Shown: piece after piece, positions 20,676 through 32,980 of the stretch
Numbering within the stretch: the stretch's first letter is position 1
How the letters are laid out: the number at the start of each line of letters is the position of its first letter
From: Cephalopachus bancanus
Taxonomy: Eukaryota; Chordata; Mammalia; Primates; Tarsiidae
NCBI GenBank assembly: GCA_027257055.1
Contig: JAPVLO010000074.1
Coordinates: 310,001-374,000 of the forward strand
Reading direction: 5' to 3'
DNA: 64,000 bases
The notes under the pieces: generated by a model
What the model was told of the DNA's origin: nothing
Databases searched by the model: none
Seen by the model: the letters and a program-made list of their open reading frames with translations, nothing else
Translations under genes and position numbers: made by a program

Positions 20676-23600
20676 TGAGTCAAAATAACATTTAACTTCC
20701 ATCAGAAGCTTTGCCCCAAACCTCAGTAGGAATCTAGTAAGGTATTGCAACTCTATGCCAACAAGATTTGCCTGATTTAACCTAGAATGAGGGCAAACAA
20801 AGTTTCTTTTACCCATTTGTTCCCAAATCAAACGCAATGTACCACTGCAATAACAAGGGAAACTGTCATTTAGAACTAAAACAAAGGGAGCTGAGATACC
20901 AAGAGAGATCACATTTTTTTCCACCCCCTCAATCACTGAGCTAACTCTAACATTTTGAGACAGTAGGAGGGGTCAACTTTTCTGAGGGAGTAAGAGGGTA
21001 CACACCCGTGCTGCTGGCTGAGGTACACAGGCTGCAGGTCACTGGAGGCTTTGGAAACATGGGGAGGCAAGGATGAAGATGAAGCCTACACCCTGAATGC
21101 AGTGACCAGCTCCCTTTAACATCTGTCTCTTACAAATATCACCCAAATTTTATGTATAAGCTTGAGCAAAACCATCTCCTCTTTCATGTGGGATCTTTTT
21201 GTTCTTATTGATTGATTGAACCTTGAATGTATTTAGATTCTTGAACTGAATTAGAGAAGAAACATGGACCCTGCCTAAATATATTCACAGGATCATTTAA
21301 ATGTAATAACAAGTAACAATTTCTAACAATTGGTATGTTCATTAAAGGACAATTTGTAGTGTCAAAATATAAAAATACTCTGTCTTCTTTACTTATAATT
21401 ATATGATATTGGTCCAGTAATTATCATATTTCCAAAATACAAGTTCCAAATAACAAATGCACTGAACATTTTTATTTTCTAGAGGGTACTTTAAAATCCA
21501 TTTTTCTTTCCTTTTTAACTTTATATATTCTAAAATTGTATATATAAACTACTTGAAAAAGTCATGAGAAGAAAAAGGACTACAAATTTACGTTATAAAA
21601 TAGTACTTAAATTGAGTGGTCTTGTAAAAGGTTTCAAATTTTTTTTAGTTTTTTACTTACAAGTTTTAAAAAGTATTTCCAGAAATGCATTCAATGACCC
21701 TAAACTGTTCTAAAGTTATCCTTAACATTAAAATGTGCTTATATCTGTAGTTGTTGTACAGAATAAAGTAGAAATATATTCTCACATCAACTTCCATATT
21801 GGTGACAATAATATATGTAGTAAATTAGTCTGAGCATCAAAAAAATTACAATTGAGTACTTTGGGAAATTCTCAACAATTAATTAACCATTTACTAACCA
21901 AAATCATGGCTTTTGGAATATCACAGTAATAATGATTATGCTAATATATTATCCTAGATATGGCAGAATTTGCTGTACCTGAAACTAGAAAGTGAAGACT
22001 TTATGGGTATGTGTTCTTAATTTTGTCTTACTATAAAAATACCATTTACGTCATTAGATGTCCCTTGAAATCCTATATAGATCTTCATTTCAATGTTCAT
22101 GACTTGAGTGATAAGAAAATCATTTCTTCAGACATATGCTTATCTGCTTCTCTACTTATGTTTTATAGTTTATAAGGCCATCTGGACTATCCCATTTTAA
22201 TGATACCCTCTCCATTGTGCAGTGGAATCAAACTATAAGTTAGTTGTTCTCAAGACATAGATTCAGGTCAAATAATAAAACAAATACTTTCAATAGTACA
22301 TCTCAAATATTCACACTAGAGCCCACTCATTGTGTAGTATTATGTGATTACAGTATATACCTAGAGAGAATACTGTATCATGCTTCTGTCATTTAGGTAA
22401 CCACAAAAATGTATGTAGATAGCACTGTGCATGTACCAAGAGCTGACTGATTATACAAAATTAAGCATTGCTTGAGTAAATGGCTTGAAAAAGATTTTAC
22501 TTCCCACAGTTGATACATTCTTGAAACTCCTTCTTAACTTCTTGTACAACAAGTCTTTAGAATGGGTATCTGAAACTATGGTAATATTCCATTTCTTGGT
22601 CTGAAAACTAGTTGCCCAGTTATATTGAGTTATTCTGCAAAAAAGTTAAAATTTAACTGATTTGTTCATTTCTCTGTAAATACGTTTTAAAGGACTGATA
22701 AAAGAGTCCCATTATTTGATTTGTTAAACTTTGATTGCAATTAGTCTTTTAAAATGACGTTTAACCTTTCTAAATCATTATGACTTTTTAAGAAAGACAT
22801 TAATTGTCATCTCGTAAAGCAGATAAGGACATGGCAGTGCTAGGGAGAAACAATACATTTATTTTTAAGGCAGATGATTATCCCAGTATGATGGTGGCCA
22901 GAAGATTGCTTTGGGAGGCAAAACAAGTTTCAAAGAAATACTAAACTGGGCTGCAGAAACTCACTGGAAGCACTGAACAACTTAGAATTTTCCAAAAACA
23001 AAAAAATGCAGCATTCTTTACAACTTCCAAGGAACTCCATTTTGTCTTTCTACTCTACCACAAATGCTGCCCAGTGAGTTTTTGTGTATGTGTGTTATCA
23101 AGGAGTGTCTAATTTCCAATCTCTTGATATACTCAGATTCTAAAAACCTGGGGAAGGATACAATTCTCACAGTAGTCTTGCTGTGTACAGAAACAGTTTG
23201 CATTTCATTATAGGTATTAAGTCATTCTTCCTACAGTAGTAAAATTATTTTTTATAGTAAAAACTTTAATATACAGGAAAAACAGTTATTTGGTTTAATA
23301 TAATTTAAAAGCACTTCCCATGTCATTTAAACATATGCCAACAAATCTTTGTTTTCGAAATAAATTGGGAATGTAGAATCCATTTGAGATTGAAGATAAT
23401 ACCACCTAAACTTGAGCATTTCCAGTGTTATGAAAATCAGGCCTCTATCAGTTAGTCTTTTACTAATGTAGTGAAATTAGACCTCAAGCACATTTTTCTT
23501 TGCCTCCATTATTTAGCACTGAACTTTGTTATCCCTCAAAATCTACTTTCTATTTTAAAGTCTTTCAATATCTGAAGACATTTTGTACTTTTTTCTCCAT

Positions 23601-25087
23601 GTTGAATTTTTCTAGCCCATCAAACAGTTCTCTTATTTTGAGTTTTTGTTGTTGTTGTTGTTTTGAATTAACTCAATTACTTTTTATCTGAGTTCATTGT
23701 AGTTGTATGGTAAACAATAGTAGTTCAGTAATAGTCATGTATCTGTGCATTTTCTTGTTCTCTTTTCTCAGTATTGAATAGATCTCTCATTGAAAAATTC
23801 CTATTTTTAATCACCAATTTAGTATTTCTTTTAAGGAGAAATCTGTGCTTATTTTTCCAGTCAGATCTGGTTACTAGCACTATTTTTTAAATTATTCTCT
23901 TTATGTAAACTTATAGTGACATTCATCATTTATGTATAATTAATTTTGACATATCTTCCTCCTATTTATAAAGAAATCTCCACTGTCTAGTAAATATTAT
24001 ATTCTCAATAAGTGTTAGTTTATGATTCCCATAGTTAATAAATATTTATAAAGCAGACTCCTTTTTCTCACTGCATATATGGATTAAAACAGTGATATAA
24101 GAATTTAAAGTTTAAGGCTAGATTTCAGATGGTGCCAATTCTAACCACTTATATGTAACTCAGTCACCCCGAATAACTGTTAGTCTGATAATTGAGAAAA
24201 GCAGATTAAATTCTATATAAAACTAAAACAAAATTGCATCTTTTAACTTGTAATACTTTGTTACACTGAAATAATTTGTTATAAATGAAGATCATAAAAA
24301 ACCAATAATTTATTATTACAATTTAACTTGTTCAGAATGGCTGATATCCTAGTTCTATAACTACAGTATTGAGTTTTCATCCTGAAATTGAAGAAACTTG
24401 TATTATTTCTTTGGAACTGCCATTTAAAAATCTTTTTAAAATGACCTTGCATTTGCATAGGATTTTTACACAAAGAAACAAAGAAAGGGAAAATACGTCC
24501 ATGGCAACCTACAAAAAGCTGAAAAACAGGAGCTTTCAGACAAATGTCAAAATCTCCAGAAGTCAATTATGAAGTTCTACTTTTCTATTTCTACAACTGA
24601 AACATATGTATTCATCCTGAATAAAGACAAGTGGCAGAAAATTGGTGTGATCTATATTTATACTCAGTAATTACAATGATCTCATCTCTGTTACAAATGG
24701 TAGACTATGTCTTTACTATTGCTGGCCTGTACTTTTGTTTTTCTTTTCTGGAGATTCTTATATTGATTTAAAATTGGCCATAAGCAAAACTTTACACTGC
24801 TTTTTTAGCATATTGCTAAATGTATTTCTTTTTTTATCAAATTACAATGTCATTAAGATATTAATAGTATATAAAAAAATACTTATATAGAAAAAAGTCC
24901 TTTTCAGACAATAAGCTAAGTATTTTGGTAGCCTTTTAACACCTTGGCAACATAAATAACTTAGAGGTAGATAATATTTTTTGCTTTGTTAGTACTGGTT
25001 TATAAAAATGTTGCCTGAGTAACTATTATGCATAAATCTCTGATTTGCACTTTCTCATACTTCAGCCTTACCACCAATGCTACAGTG
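20676..25087. other. Long unique AT-rich segment, no gene seen
   Basis: About 4.4 kb without a repeat I can name and without a convincing coding frame. The longest frames (110 codons near 20.6-20.9 kb, 95 codons near 24.3-24.6 kb) lack domains, and the first overlaps the MIR donor region. A small (GTT)n run lies at about 23646-23662. Confidence 0.5.
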
Positions 25088-25850
25088 ACTATTTCTTTTT
25101 TAAAATTTATTTTATTTTAAAGATGTGGGGTACAATTCAGGATTAAGTATACAAATAGTCATTGTACAAGTGAAGATTGAGACTCCCTTTGGTCCCCACT
25201 TTGCCTGGTTTGAAATCAAGTACCCTTATTAATGTTATGTGTCCACCCTTTCCCCTAGCAGTTTCCTGCTTCTGCCAATTCCTTTCTTATAAAATTATGA
25301 GGAATGTTCAGGATTCACTTACAAGCAAGAACATGTGGTGCTCAGTTCTCTGTTTCTGTGATAAATCACTGAGTATTATAGACTCTAAATCCATCCAGGT
25401 TGCTGTGAAGTCCATAATTTTGTCCTTCTTTATGGCTGTTTAATATTCCATCATGTATATGTACCTCCTTTTTGTTTAATCTAGTTCAGTTTAACAATCT
25501 AGGAAAAAGCAGGAGAAACCCTTATGGAAATTGCATTAGGCAACCTATTCCTGATAAAAACCCCAAAAGTTCATGCCATAAGAAATAAGATAGACAAGTG
25601 GGAACTCATCAAACTGAAAAACTTCTGCAAAGCAAAATAAACCATTAAGAGAGTCAGGAGACAGCCCACAGACTGGAAAAAATATTTACCAATTGCATAT
25701 CTGACAAAGGGTTGACATCCAGGATCTACGAGGAATGGAAATGTGCCAAAAGGAAAAAACAGCCTCATTAAAAAGTGGTAAATGACATAAATAGACACTT
25801 CTCAAAAGAAGACATACGAGCAGTCAACAGACATATAAAAAAATGCTCAG

Positions 25851-28115
25851 TCTTCTGCATGTGGTCAGCCAGTTTTCCCACACCATTTACTGAATAGGTT
25901 CTCCTCTCCCCAGTGACAGGTAGTGGAGGCTTTGTCGAAGATGAGTTGGTTGAGAAATTGAGGTTTTGCTTCTGGAATCTCAATTCTATTCCATTGATCT
26001 ATATGCCTGTTCCTGTACCAATACCAAGCTGTTTTGATTATTGTAGCTTTATAGTAAAGTTTCAAGTCTGGTAATGTGATACCACCTGCTTTTTTTTTTT
26101 TTTTTTGCTGAGGATTGTTCTGGCTATTCTGGGTCATTTGTGTTTCCACATGAATTCCTGTGTTGTTTCTTCTAGGTCTGAGAAGAATGTTGCTACTAAT
26201 TTGATGGGTATTGCATTAAATCTGTAGATTGCCTTAGGTAAGATGGACATCTTCACAATGTTGATTCTTCCAATCCATGAGCATGGGATATTTTTCCACT
26301 TGTTTGTGTCATCTTTGATTTCTTTGAGCAGTGTTTTGTAGTTTTCATTGTAAAGGTTTTTCATGTTTCTGGTTAGGAAGATGCCAAGGTATTACATTTT
26401 TGGGGGGGGCTATTGTGAATGGAATTGTGCTTTTTATTTGGGTTTCTGTTTGTTTATTATTGGTATAAACAAATGTGATTGTCCTTTGCACATTTATTTT
26501 ATATTCTGAGACTTTGCCAAAGTCCTTTATCAGTGTAAGGATGTTTTTGACAGATTCTCTTGAGTTTTCAAGGTACATGATCATGTCATCTGCAAAGAGA
26601 GATAGCTTGACTTCCTCTTTTCCTATTTGAATACCCCTGATTGCCTTCTCTTCTCTGATTTCTCTAGCCAGGACTTCCAATACTATATTGAACAGGAGGG
26701 GTGAGAGTGGGCATCCTTGTCTTGTTCCAGTTTTCAGGGGAAATGGTTCCAGTTTTTGTCCATTTAGGAGTATGCTGGCTGTGGGTTTCTCATAGATGGC
26801 TTTTACTGTTCTGAGGTATGTTCCCCATATGCCTAGCTGTTCGAAGGTTTTTATCCAGAAGAGGTGCTGGATTTTATCAAAAGTTTTTTTTTGCATCTAA
26901 TGATATAATCAGAAGATTGAGACAAGTCCCCTATCTATCCCCATACACAAAGATTAACTCTAAATGAATCAGAGACCTAAATGTAAAACCTCAAGCCATA
27001 AGAACCTTAGAAAATGCAGGACATATCCTCATGGAAATTGGAACTGGCATCCAATTCCTGAACAAAACCCGAAACTCACAGGCCATAAGAGTGCAGATAG
27101 ACAAGTGGGACCTCATTAAACTGACAAGCTTTTAAAAAGCCAAAGAAACCATCAAGAGAGCAGGGAGACAGCCCACAGACTGGGATAAAAAGTATTTGCC
27201 AACTCCAGGTCTGACAAAGGCTTAACATCTTGGATCTACAAGGAACTCAAATGTGCTGAAAAGAAAAAAACAAACAACCCCATTATAAAATAGGCAAAAG
27301 ATATGAACAGACACTTCTCAAAGGAAGACATCAGAGCAGCCAACAGACACAGGGAAAAATGTTCAACCTCACTAATCATCAGGGAGATGCAAATCAAAAC
27401 CACACTGAGATACCACCTAACTCCAGTCAGAATGGCAATTATCAATAACTCAAAAAATAACAGCTGCTGGAGAGGGTGTGGTGAAAAGGTAACACTTCTA
27501 CACTTTTGGTGGGGGTGTAAACTAGTGCAAGCTCTGTGGAAAGGAGTGTGGTGATTCCTAAAAGCTCTAAATATTGACCTCCCATATGACCCGCAATCCC
27601 CCTACTGGGAATATACCCTGAAAAACTCAATTCACTCTATAAAAAAGATACCTGCACATGTATGTTTATTGCAGCATTGTTCACAATAGCAAGAACCTGG
27701 AATCAACCATGCTGTCCATCAAAAGAGGACTGGATTTAAAAAATGTGGTACATATACATGCTGGAATACTACACAGTCATAAAAAAGAACAAAATCATGA
27801 ATTTTGCAGCAACCTGGATGGAACTAGAGTCTATAATACTGAGTGACCTCTCACAGAAACAAAGATCTGAGTATCACATGTTCTCACTCATATAGTGGAC
27901 CTTGAACATCTGATGTAATACTATAAGAAAATGACCGACAGTGGTGGGAAACTATGGGGGAAGGGAGGGGAAGGGAGATGGGATTAATGGTAATAAATAT
28001 CTGTCTGGGGATGGGGAGACACCTCTTATCAACAAGGGTGTTTGAACGAAGCATACTTGTATACCTAACCCTTAACTGTACCCCACAATATCATAATTAA
28101 AAATATTGATTAAAC
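25851..28115 (+). mobile_element. Twin-primed L1 (element B) nested in element A
   Basis: The inverted 5' part (25851-26910, minus strand) holds the ORF2 reverse transcriptase region. The 3' part (26911-28115, + strand) holds the end of ORF2, the 3'UTR and an 'aactgtaccccacaatatc' tail. In L1 coordinates the two parts meet almost perfectly: the outer end of the inverted part reads 'gaccacatgcagaaga' and the + part starts 'cagaagattgagac', so only about 7 nt overlap. Target duplication: aaaaaaatgctcag (25837-25850) and aaaaaagctca (28116-28126). The 3'UTR carries a G-rich run (27956-27975). Confidence 0.85.
26345..26896 (-). pseudogene. L1 ORF2 reverse transcriptase fragment (element B)
   Basis: A 183-codon open stretch from the RT domain of L1 ORF2. 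Visible landmarks are '[20 protein letters not shown]' (about residues 57-76, the L1 RT signature before the palm) and the active-site box '[11 protein letters not shown]' (about residues 99-109), with both catalytic aspartates intact. In life this domain reverse transcribes L1 RNA at a nicked target site. Here it has no endonuclease domain in frame and no promoter, and it is cut by the twin-priming inversion, so it is a remnant. The frame stays open by chance or youth. It ends by frameshift after about residue 165. Confidence 0.9.
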
Positions 28116-28472
28116 AAAAAAGCTCACCCTCACTAATCATCAGAGAAATGAAAATCAAAATCTCATTGAGATACCACCTATCTGCAGTAAGAATGGTCAT
28201 CATTACGAAAACAAGAAATAACAGATACTAGTGAGGATGTGGAGAAAAGGGATCACTTCTACGCTGTTGGTGGGAATGCAAACTAGTTCACCCTCTAGGA
28301 AAAACAGTATGCAATTCCTAAAAGAACTGGAAATTGACCTTCTATATGATGCAGCAATCCTCCTTCTGAGAATGTATCCAGAGGACTTAAATCACTCTAC
28401 AAAAAAGATATCTGCACAAGCATATTTATTACATCACTATTTGCAATAGCAAAAACATGGAACTACTTCTTT

Positions 28473-29791
28473 GCCAATTATGTTAGCAGTTATTGCATTT
28501 TGTGACACTTTTTGAAATCAGGAAACATAAAGATAGTTTAAATGTGATTGTTTATAGCAAAAAATTTAATAAAATAAATGCTAAAATAAAATTTTAAAAG
28601 TTTTCCAAGAACAGAGATGATTATTTTGATATAGTTATTTCATAGAGGGACCTTTTTTCCAAGGGTGCTTTCCAATTTATATACATTTGGGAAAAATATT
28701 TACTGCATGGTCCTTTACAGAGAATGCACTTATCTAATGCCTTGATCTATTATATATAATTTCCCTGAAAATTTTTAATTTTATACTATTGTCCCTGAAT
28801 TATTTAATAATACTTTCATTAGCTATCATATGATTAGTGAAAATTTTTGTATCAATGCCCTATTTGAAAGCTATTTGAATAAGTCATTTGCTCCTCATGC
28901 AAATAATCACTTTGGCTTGAAAAAAAATTTAAATAATTATAGATGTTTATCATTGTGATTGTGGCTATTTGTGATAGTAGCTAGTAATTAAAAAAGATAT
29001 TATAGTATAGAATGGAGTTGGTCAATTTGCTTATTATTAATCAAAAATGAAATCCATTCTCTTGAATTATAGACAATAATATCTGGAAATATCAGGACCT
29101 GAAGTAAGCTTCCTAAATAAGGAATAATATAAAAATTTATTAAATATCTTAAGAAAAATGAAATGCTTATATTAATTTATAAGAAAATCTACTCTAAATA
29201 TCAAAACTTCTTTAAATCTATATTAGCAAAATATAAGGGTACATCATAATTGGATTTTGCAATGAAATTTAAAAATATGATATATTTTATCAATATAGTA
29301 CTTTATTATCTGAAGTAGAAAGTATGACACAAATAAAACAGATATAAAAACCAAAGTAAAAACAAATAGGAGATCAGTCTGTGGAGCAAATCCTAATTGG
29401 AATGCCATAAAGTGCCATAAAGAAATAAAGGACAACAATTAGCAGTTTAGGCGATATAAATATTTAGGTGCCTATCCAGACTCAGCCATTTATTTTTAGA
29501 GTATTTAAAAAAGAGAACTAGTCATCTGAATGATTGGCATGTAATAGACCTTGTCATAAATATATAGGTAGAAAGCTAGAAAGACAGGTATATGACAGAT
29601 AGACAGGCAGACAGACAGAGAGACAGACAGAAAGTTAAGTAGATAGAGGATATGTAAAAAATGGGTCCCACCTAGAAAAATACATAAACTGCCTAAGGTA
29701 AGAATGCCAGGAAAAAAATATTTCTTACTATGTCTAAATGTGAGACTACAGAATATTTAAAAATGAGCACAATTTTAAATGTAGTGAATTT
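28473..29791. other. Unique AT-rich DNA with a GACA/GATA microsatellite
   Basis: No coding or repeat assignment except an imperfect tetranucleotide tract at about 29575-29650 built from 'gaca', 'gata' and 'gaga' units. Confidence 0.55.
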
Positions 29792-29802
29792 AAGAAATTG
29801 TG

Positions 29803-31975
29803 GGTCAGGAAGATGGAGGCCGAGCCAGTTGGACGATGTGAGTCCCAGTGTGAGTGAGTGAGTGTATGGAAAATGTTCCGTATGTGCTGGTGAGTGAGTG
29901 GGCATGTGAGTGGCTGACTGAGTGAGAGCTAGGGAGCTAGCAGCCAGGGATCTCCTGGTACAGCGACCGGTGTTACAGCTGCTTGGTTTGGACCCTAGCA
30001 ATTCCCGGGTCACAGAAGTTGAGTGCCATTTTTAAAAAAATACAAAACCCTTCCTGGGAAGAAAATTCTGGAAAAGACTGACTGAGTAGGGGCTCATGAG
30101 CAAGTGGCCAGGGCCCTACTGGTGTAACAGCTGGTGCTGCAGCTTTTCTGTTTGGTCCCTGGCTCTTCCCAGGGTGCAGAAGCTTAGCGCCATTTTTTAA
30201 AAAATGGACAAAAGTCTTCCTGTGAAGAAACAGTGGGGAGAGACTACAGCCCGAGCTTGCCTCACCACTGCAGCAGGAGAGACTGCCAGCCCCAGGCTTT
30301 GCCTCACCACTTCAGTGCCTGGCCAGGGCATTGGCAGCAGGGGTTGCAGAGAGAGTCCAGAGGCACAGTACCACTGGAGTGGACAAGAGAGTCACCCCCA
30401 CCACCATCTTGAGGGAAGGGCTGGAAAGTGCCCTGACTTGCTCACCATGGAACAACAGATCCCATTTCTGTGACTAGTGCATCAACTACTCAGGGGTTGA
30501 TCATGACCCAGAGGGAATATCCTGAAAGCACAAACTTCGGAGGGACCTGACTAGTGCTGAGAACCAGGCACCCCACCGCCTACCCTGATCCAGCCAAGGG
30601 ATAAAGGATGTGGCCAGAAAACTATGATTTTTTTTCCTTCCCAGCAATCTTCTGAACATCAGACCCACACAGCTAGGCCACGACTGAGAGGGGCAAACCC
30701 AGGCATAACCTTAACGTTAGTCTCAATAGGAGAACTCCATTGCAGGATAGGCCTGGCTGGGACACCCCCTATGAGTACATACCTGGGTAAGGGAAAATTC
30801 CGCACCTCACCACCAGAGGAGTTCTCCTTGACCATACAAGAGTGGGAGAGGAGGATGGCAGTCCTACCTACCTCCAGTGCTCCTCCTCCTCTGCTTTGGA
30901 AATTGGAGAGAATAAAACAGGAGAGAGCAGGAGAGCTGGAGAGAAATGACTAGAAGAACAATTACAGAGCCTGTCACAGACGACAGGTTTTTTTTTTTTT
31001 TTTAATTAATCATTTTTTAAATTTAAAAAAATTGTTTGCCTGTTTGTTTATCTAATTTTTAAATATTTTTCCTTTGTGCAAGAATGTTTATGTGAGGGTT
31101 TGATCTGCATCCCCCCATTTTTTCTTTTCTGTTTCTTTCTTCTTTTGTTTGTTGTTTTCCGTTTATGTGAATGATTCAGAGCTCATCTTTCCATTTTTCT
31201 GTTGTTTGTTTGTTTTTGCTCTTTTGTTCTTCTGTTTATTTGTATTTTATTTTAATTTAGTTTAGTTTAAGGTGTGTGTCAGCATATGTGTGAGGGTTTA
31301 ATTAGAATTTTTTTTTCTTTCTAGTCTTTCTGTTTTTCTTCTCCATTCATTTGTGCTAAGGGTGTATGTTTAGTTTTCTAGATTGTTTTTTTGTTGCTGT
31401 TTGTTTTGTTTCACTTTGTTGGTCTTCTGGTTTGCTTTGGTGTGTGTGTGTATATGTCTATGTGTGTGTGTTCAAATATTTTTTTGCTTTGGTTTCTGCT
31501 TTTATTGTTCTGCTTTTTTTTCTTTCTTTTTTAAAAAAAATTTTGTTCATCTTATTTCATTCTATTTTTCTCTGTTCTCCTCATTGCTGTCACTGTATCT
31601 TGGACCCAGGGAGTACACACACTTACCTATTGCATCATCATAGAGTGCTGGTGGGAGTGGGTCTCAGTGAACACATACCACAATCAGTGAACACTGTAAT
31701 TTGCAAGTAGTCTCTGAATCCTAGCTCCACATCCCTTACCTTATTTGAATTTCAAAACTACAAGAGGACAAACCTTCCTACCCACAGTCTTATTTCAAAA
31801 TACAACAAATCCAGAGCCCAGGTCAGGGAAGAATAGAAGGCTGAACAAATATCAGAAGTGAAAGCCTCTTCCACTGATATGGAATAACAGAACTAAAGAA
31901 AAAAATAAGAGATCTGTCACAAATGAGGAAAAACCAAAGGAAGATCACAGAAATTTTCGAATGTAAGAAGAGAAA
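29803..31975 (+). promoter_or_regulatory. L1 5'UTR with two diverged monomers
   Basis: About 2.2 kb, more GC-rich than its surroundings at the start. It opens 'ggtcaggaagatggaggccg', where 'aagatgg' resembles the YY1-type site near the start of other primate L1s. Two tandem units of about 164 bp are visible (about 29914-30077 and 30078-30241): both contain 'ctgactgagt', 'ggccaggg'-like, 'acagctg..', 'ccctggctcttcccagggt'-like and 'gcgccatttttt' stretches. A T-rich block with (TTTG)-like runs occupies 30985-31570. Frames of about 90-115 codons here are incidental. Confidence 0.75.
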
Positions 31976-32740
31976 ATGCCTGAAAAATCAGACCATGGAG
32001 CCCAAACAGTGGAAGTCACCAACAACTGGCCCCAGAATACAACAGGGATTAGGGAATGGATGGAAAAGGTGAATAGGACACAAGAAAGACAAGATGCAAC
32101 ACTGAAAGAACTTGTAACAGAGATTTTGGCAATAAAAAATTTCATCCAGGAAATACATAACAAAATGACAAGCATGGAAAGCAGAATTAATATACCTGAA
32201 GAAAAAATCTCAGAACTTGAAGAGTAGAAAATGGAATTAACATGATCTATAAAAAAATAGAAAGAAGACTCAGAAATAAAGAATAAAGCCTATAACAGAT
32301 GTGTGATTATATCAAGAGACCAAATCTATGCCTGATTGGTATCCCAGAAGAAGAAAGGGAAATGGAAAAAAACTTGGAGCAAGTATTTCAGAAAGTAATC
32401 CAAGAAAACTTTTCCCATCTCACCAGAGATGTGACCAATCAAACACAAGAGATACAGAGAACCCTCACAAGACATCAAATGAGAAGTCCAACCCAAAGAC
32501 ACATAGTAATTTACCTACAAAAAGTAGACACAAAAGACAAAATCCTAAAAGCAGCAAGAGAGAGAAGTCAGACTACCAGGGTAAACCAGAATAGCATCAG
32601 ATTTATCAGCAGACACACTACAAGCAAGAAGGAACTGGAGTCCAATATTTAAAGTCTTCAAAGATAAACAATTTCAACCAAGAATTTTCCACCCAGCCAG
32701 CTCAGTTTCATCAGTGGTGGAGAAATAAAATCCTTCCCAG
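31976..32740 (+). pseudogene. L1 ORF1 (RNA-binding chaperone), broken
   Basis: L1 ORF1p is a trimeric RNA-binding protein that packages L1 RNA in the cytoplasm. The start codon at 31976 opens an 83-codon frame. Its second half (about residues 28-82, 'MEKVNRTQERQDATLKELV' onward to 'PEEKISELEE') is a heptad-type coiled coil that ends at a stop at about 32225. After about 75 bp with further stops, the same protein resumes at about 32299 with an RRM-like region ('RPNLCLIGIPEEEREMEKN') and a C-terminal domain ('QRHIVIYLQKVDTKDKILKA'), stopping at about 32650. The expected C-terminal end ('aaccaagaattttccaccca' DNA) is in a broken frame. The stop between coiled coil and RRM alone would abolish function. 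Confidence 0.9.
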
Positions 32741-32980
32741 ACATCTAATCTCTAAGAGACTATGCAGCTTCCAGACAGGTTCTGCAGGAGACAATTAAAA
32801 AGATATTAAGCACAAAGGAAAGAAAAAAAATAATGACCACATACTTCCCAAGAGAACAGCAGAGCACAGAATCAACAGAGAATACATCACAACAAGAAAC
32901 ATGAAAACACATACATACATCAACCCCAAAGCCAAAAAGAAAGAAACAAGCAAACAAAGAAAACGTTTTATAAGAACCTC

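Larger units (their letters stand above)
25099..28461 (-). mobile_element. Twin-primed L1 (element A), itself interrupted by element B
   Basis: The 3' portion (3'UTR and end of ORF2) runs antisense at 25099-25500. The upstream portion is inverted, on the + strand, at 25503-25850 and, after the inserted element B, at 28116-28461. The break 'aaaaaaatgctcag' (25837-25850) continues as 'cctcactaatcatcagag' at about 28128, exactly in L1 order. The whole is flanked by actatttcttt (25088-25098) and actacttcttt (28462-28472), an 11-bp target duplication with one mismatch. About 30 bp of L1 is lost at the inversion joint near 25501. This is the standard twin-priming architecture. No intact frame remains. 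Confidence 0.85.

Noticed and set aside
30204..31710. Frames of 86-114 codons upstream of L1 ORF1
   Set aside because: They lie in the L1 5'UTR, overlap in several phases and resemble no known ORF0 that I can verify.
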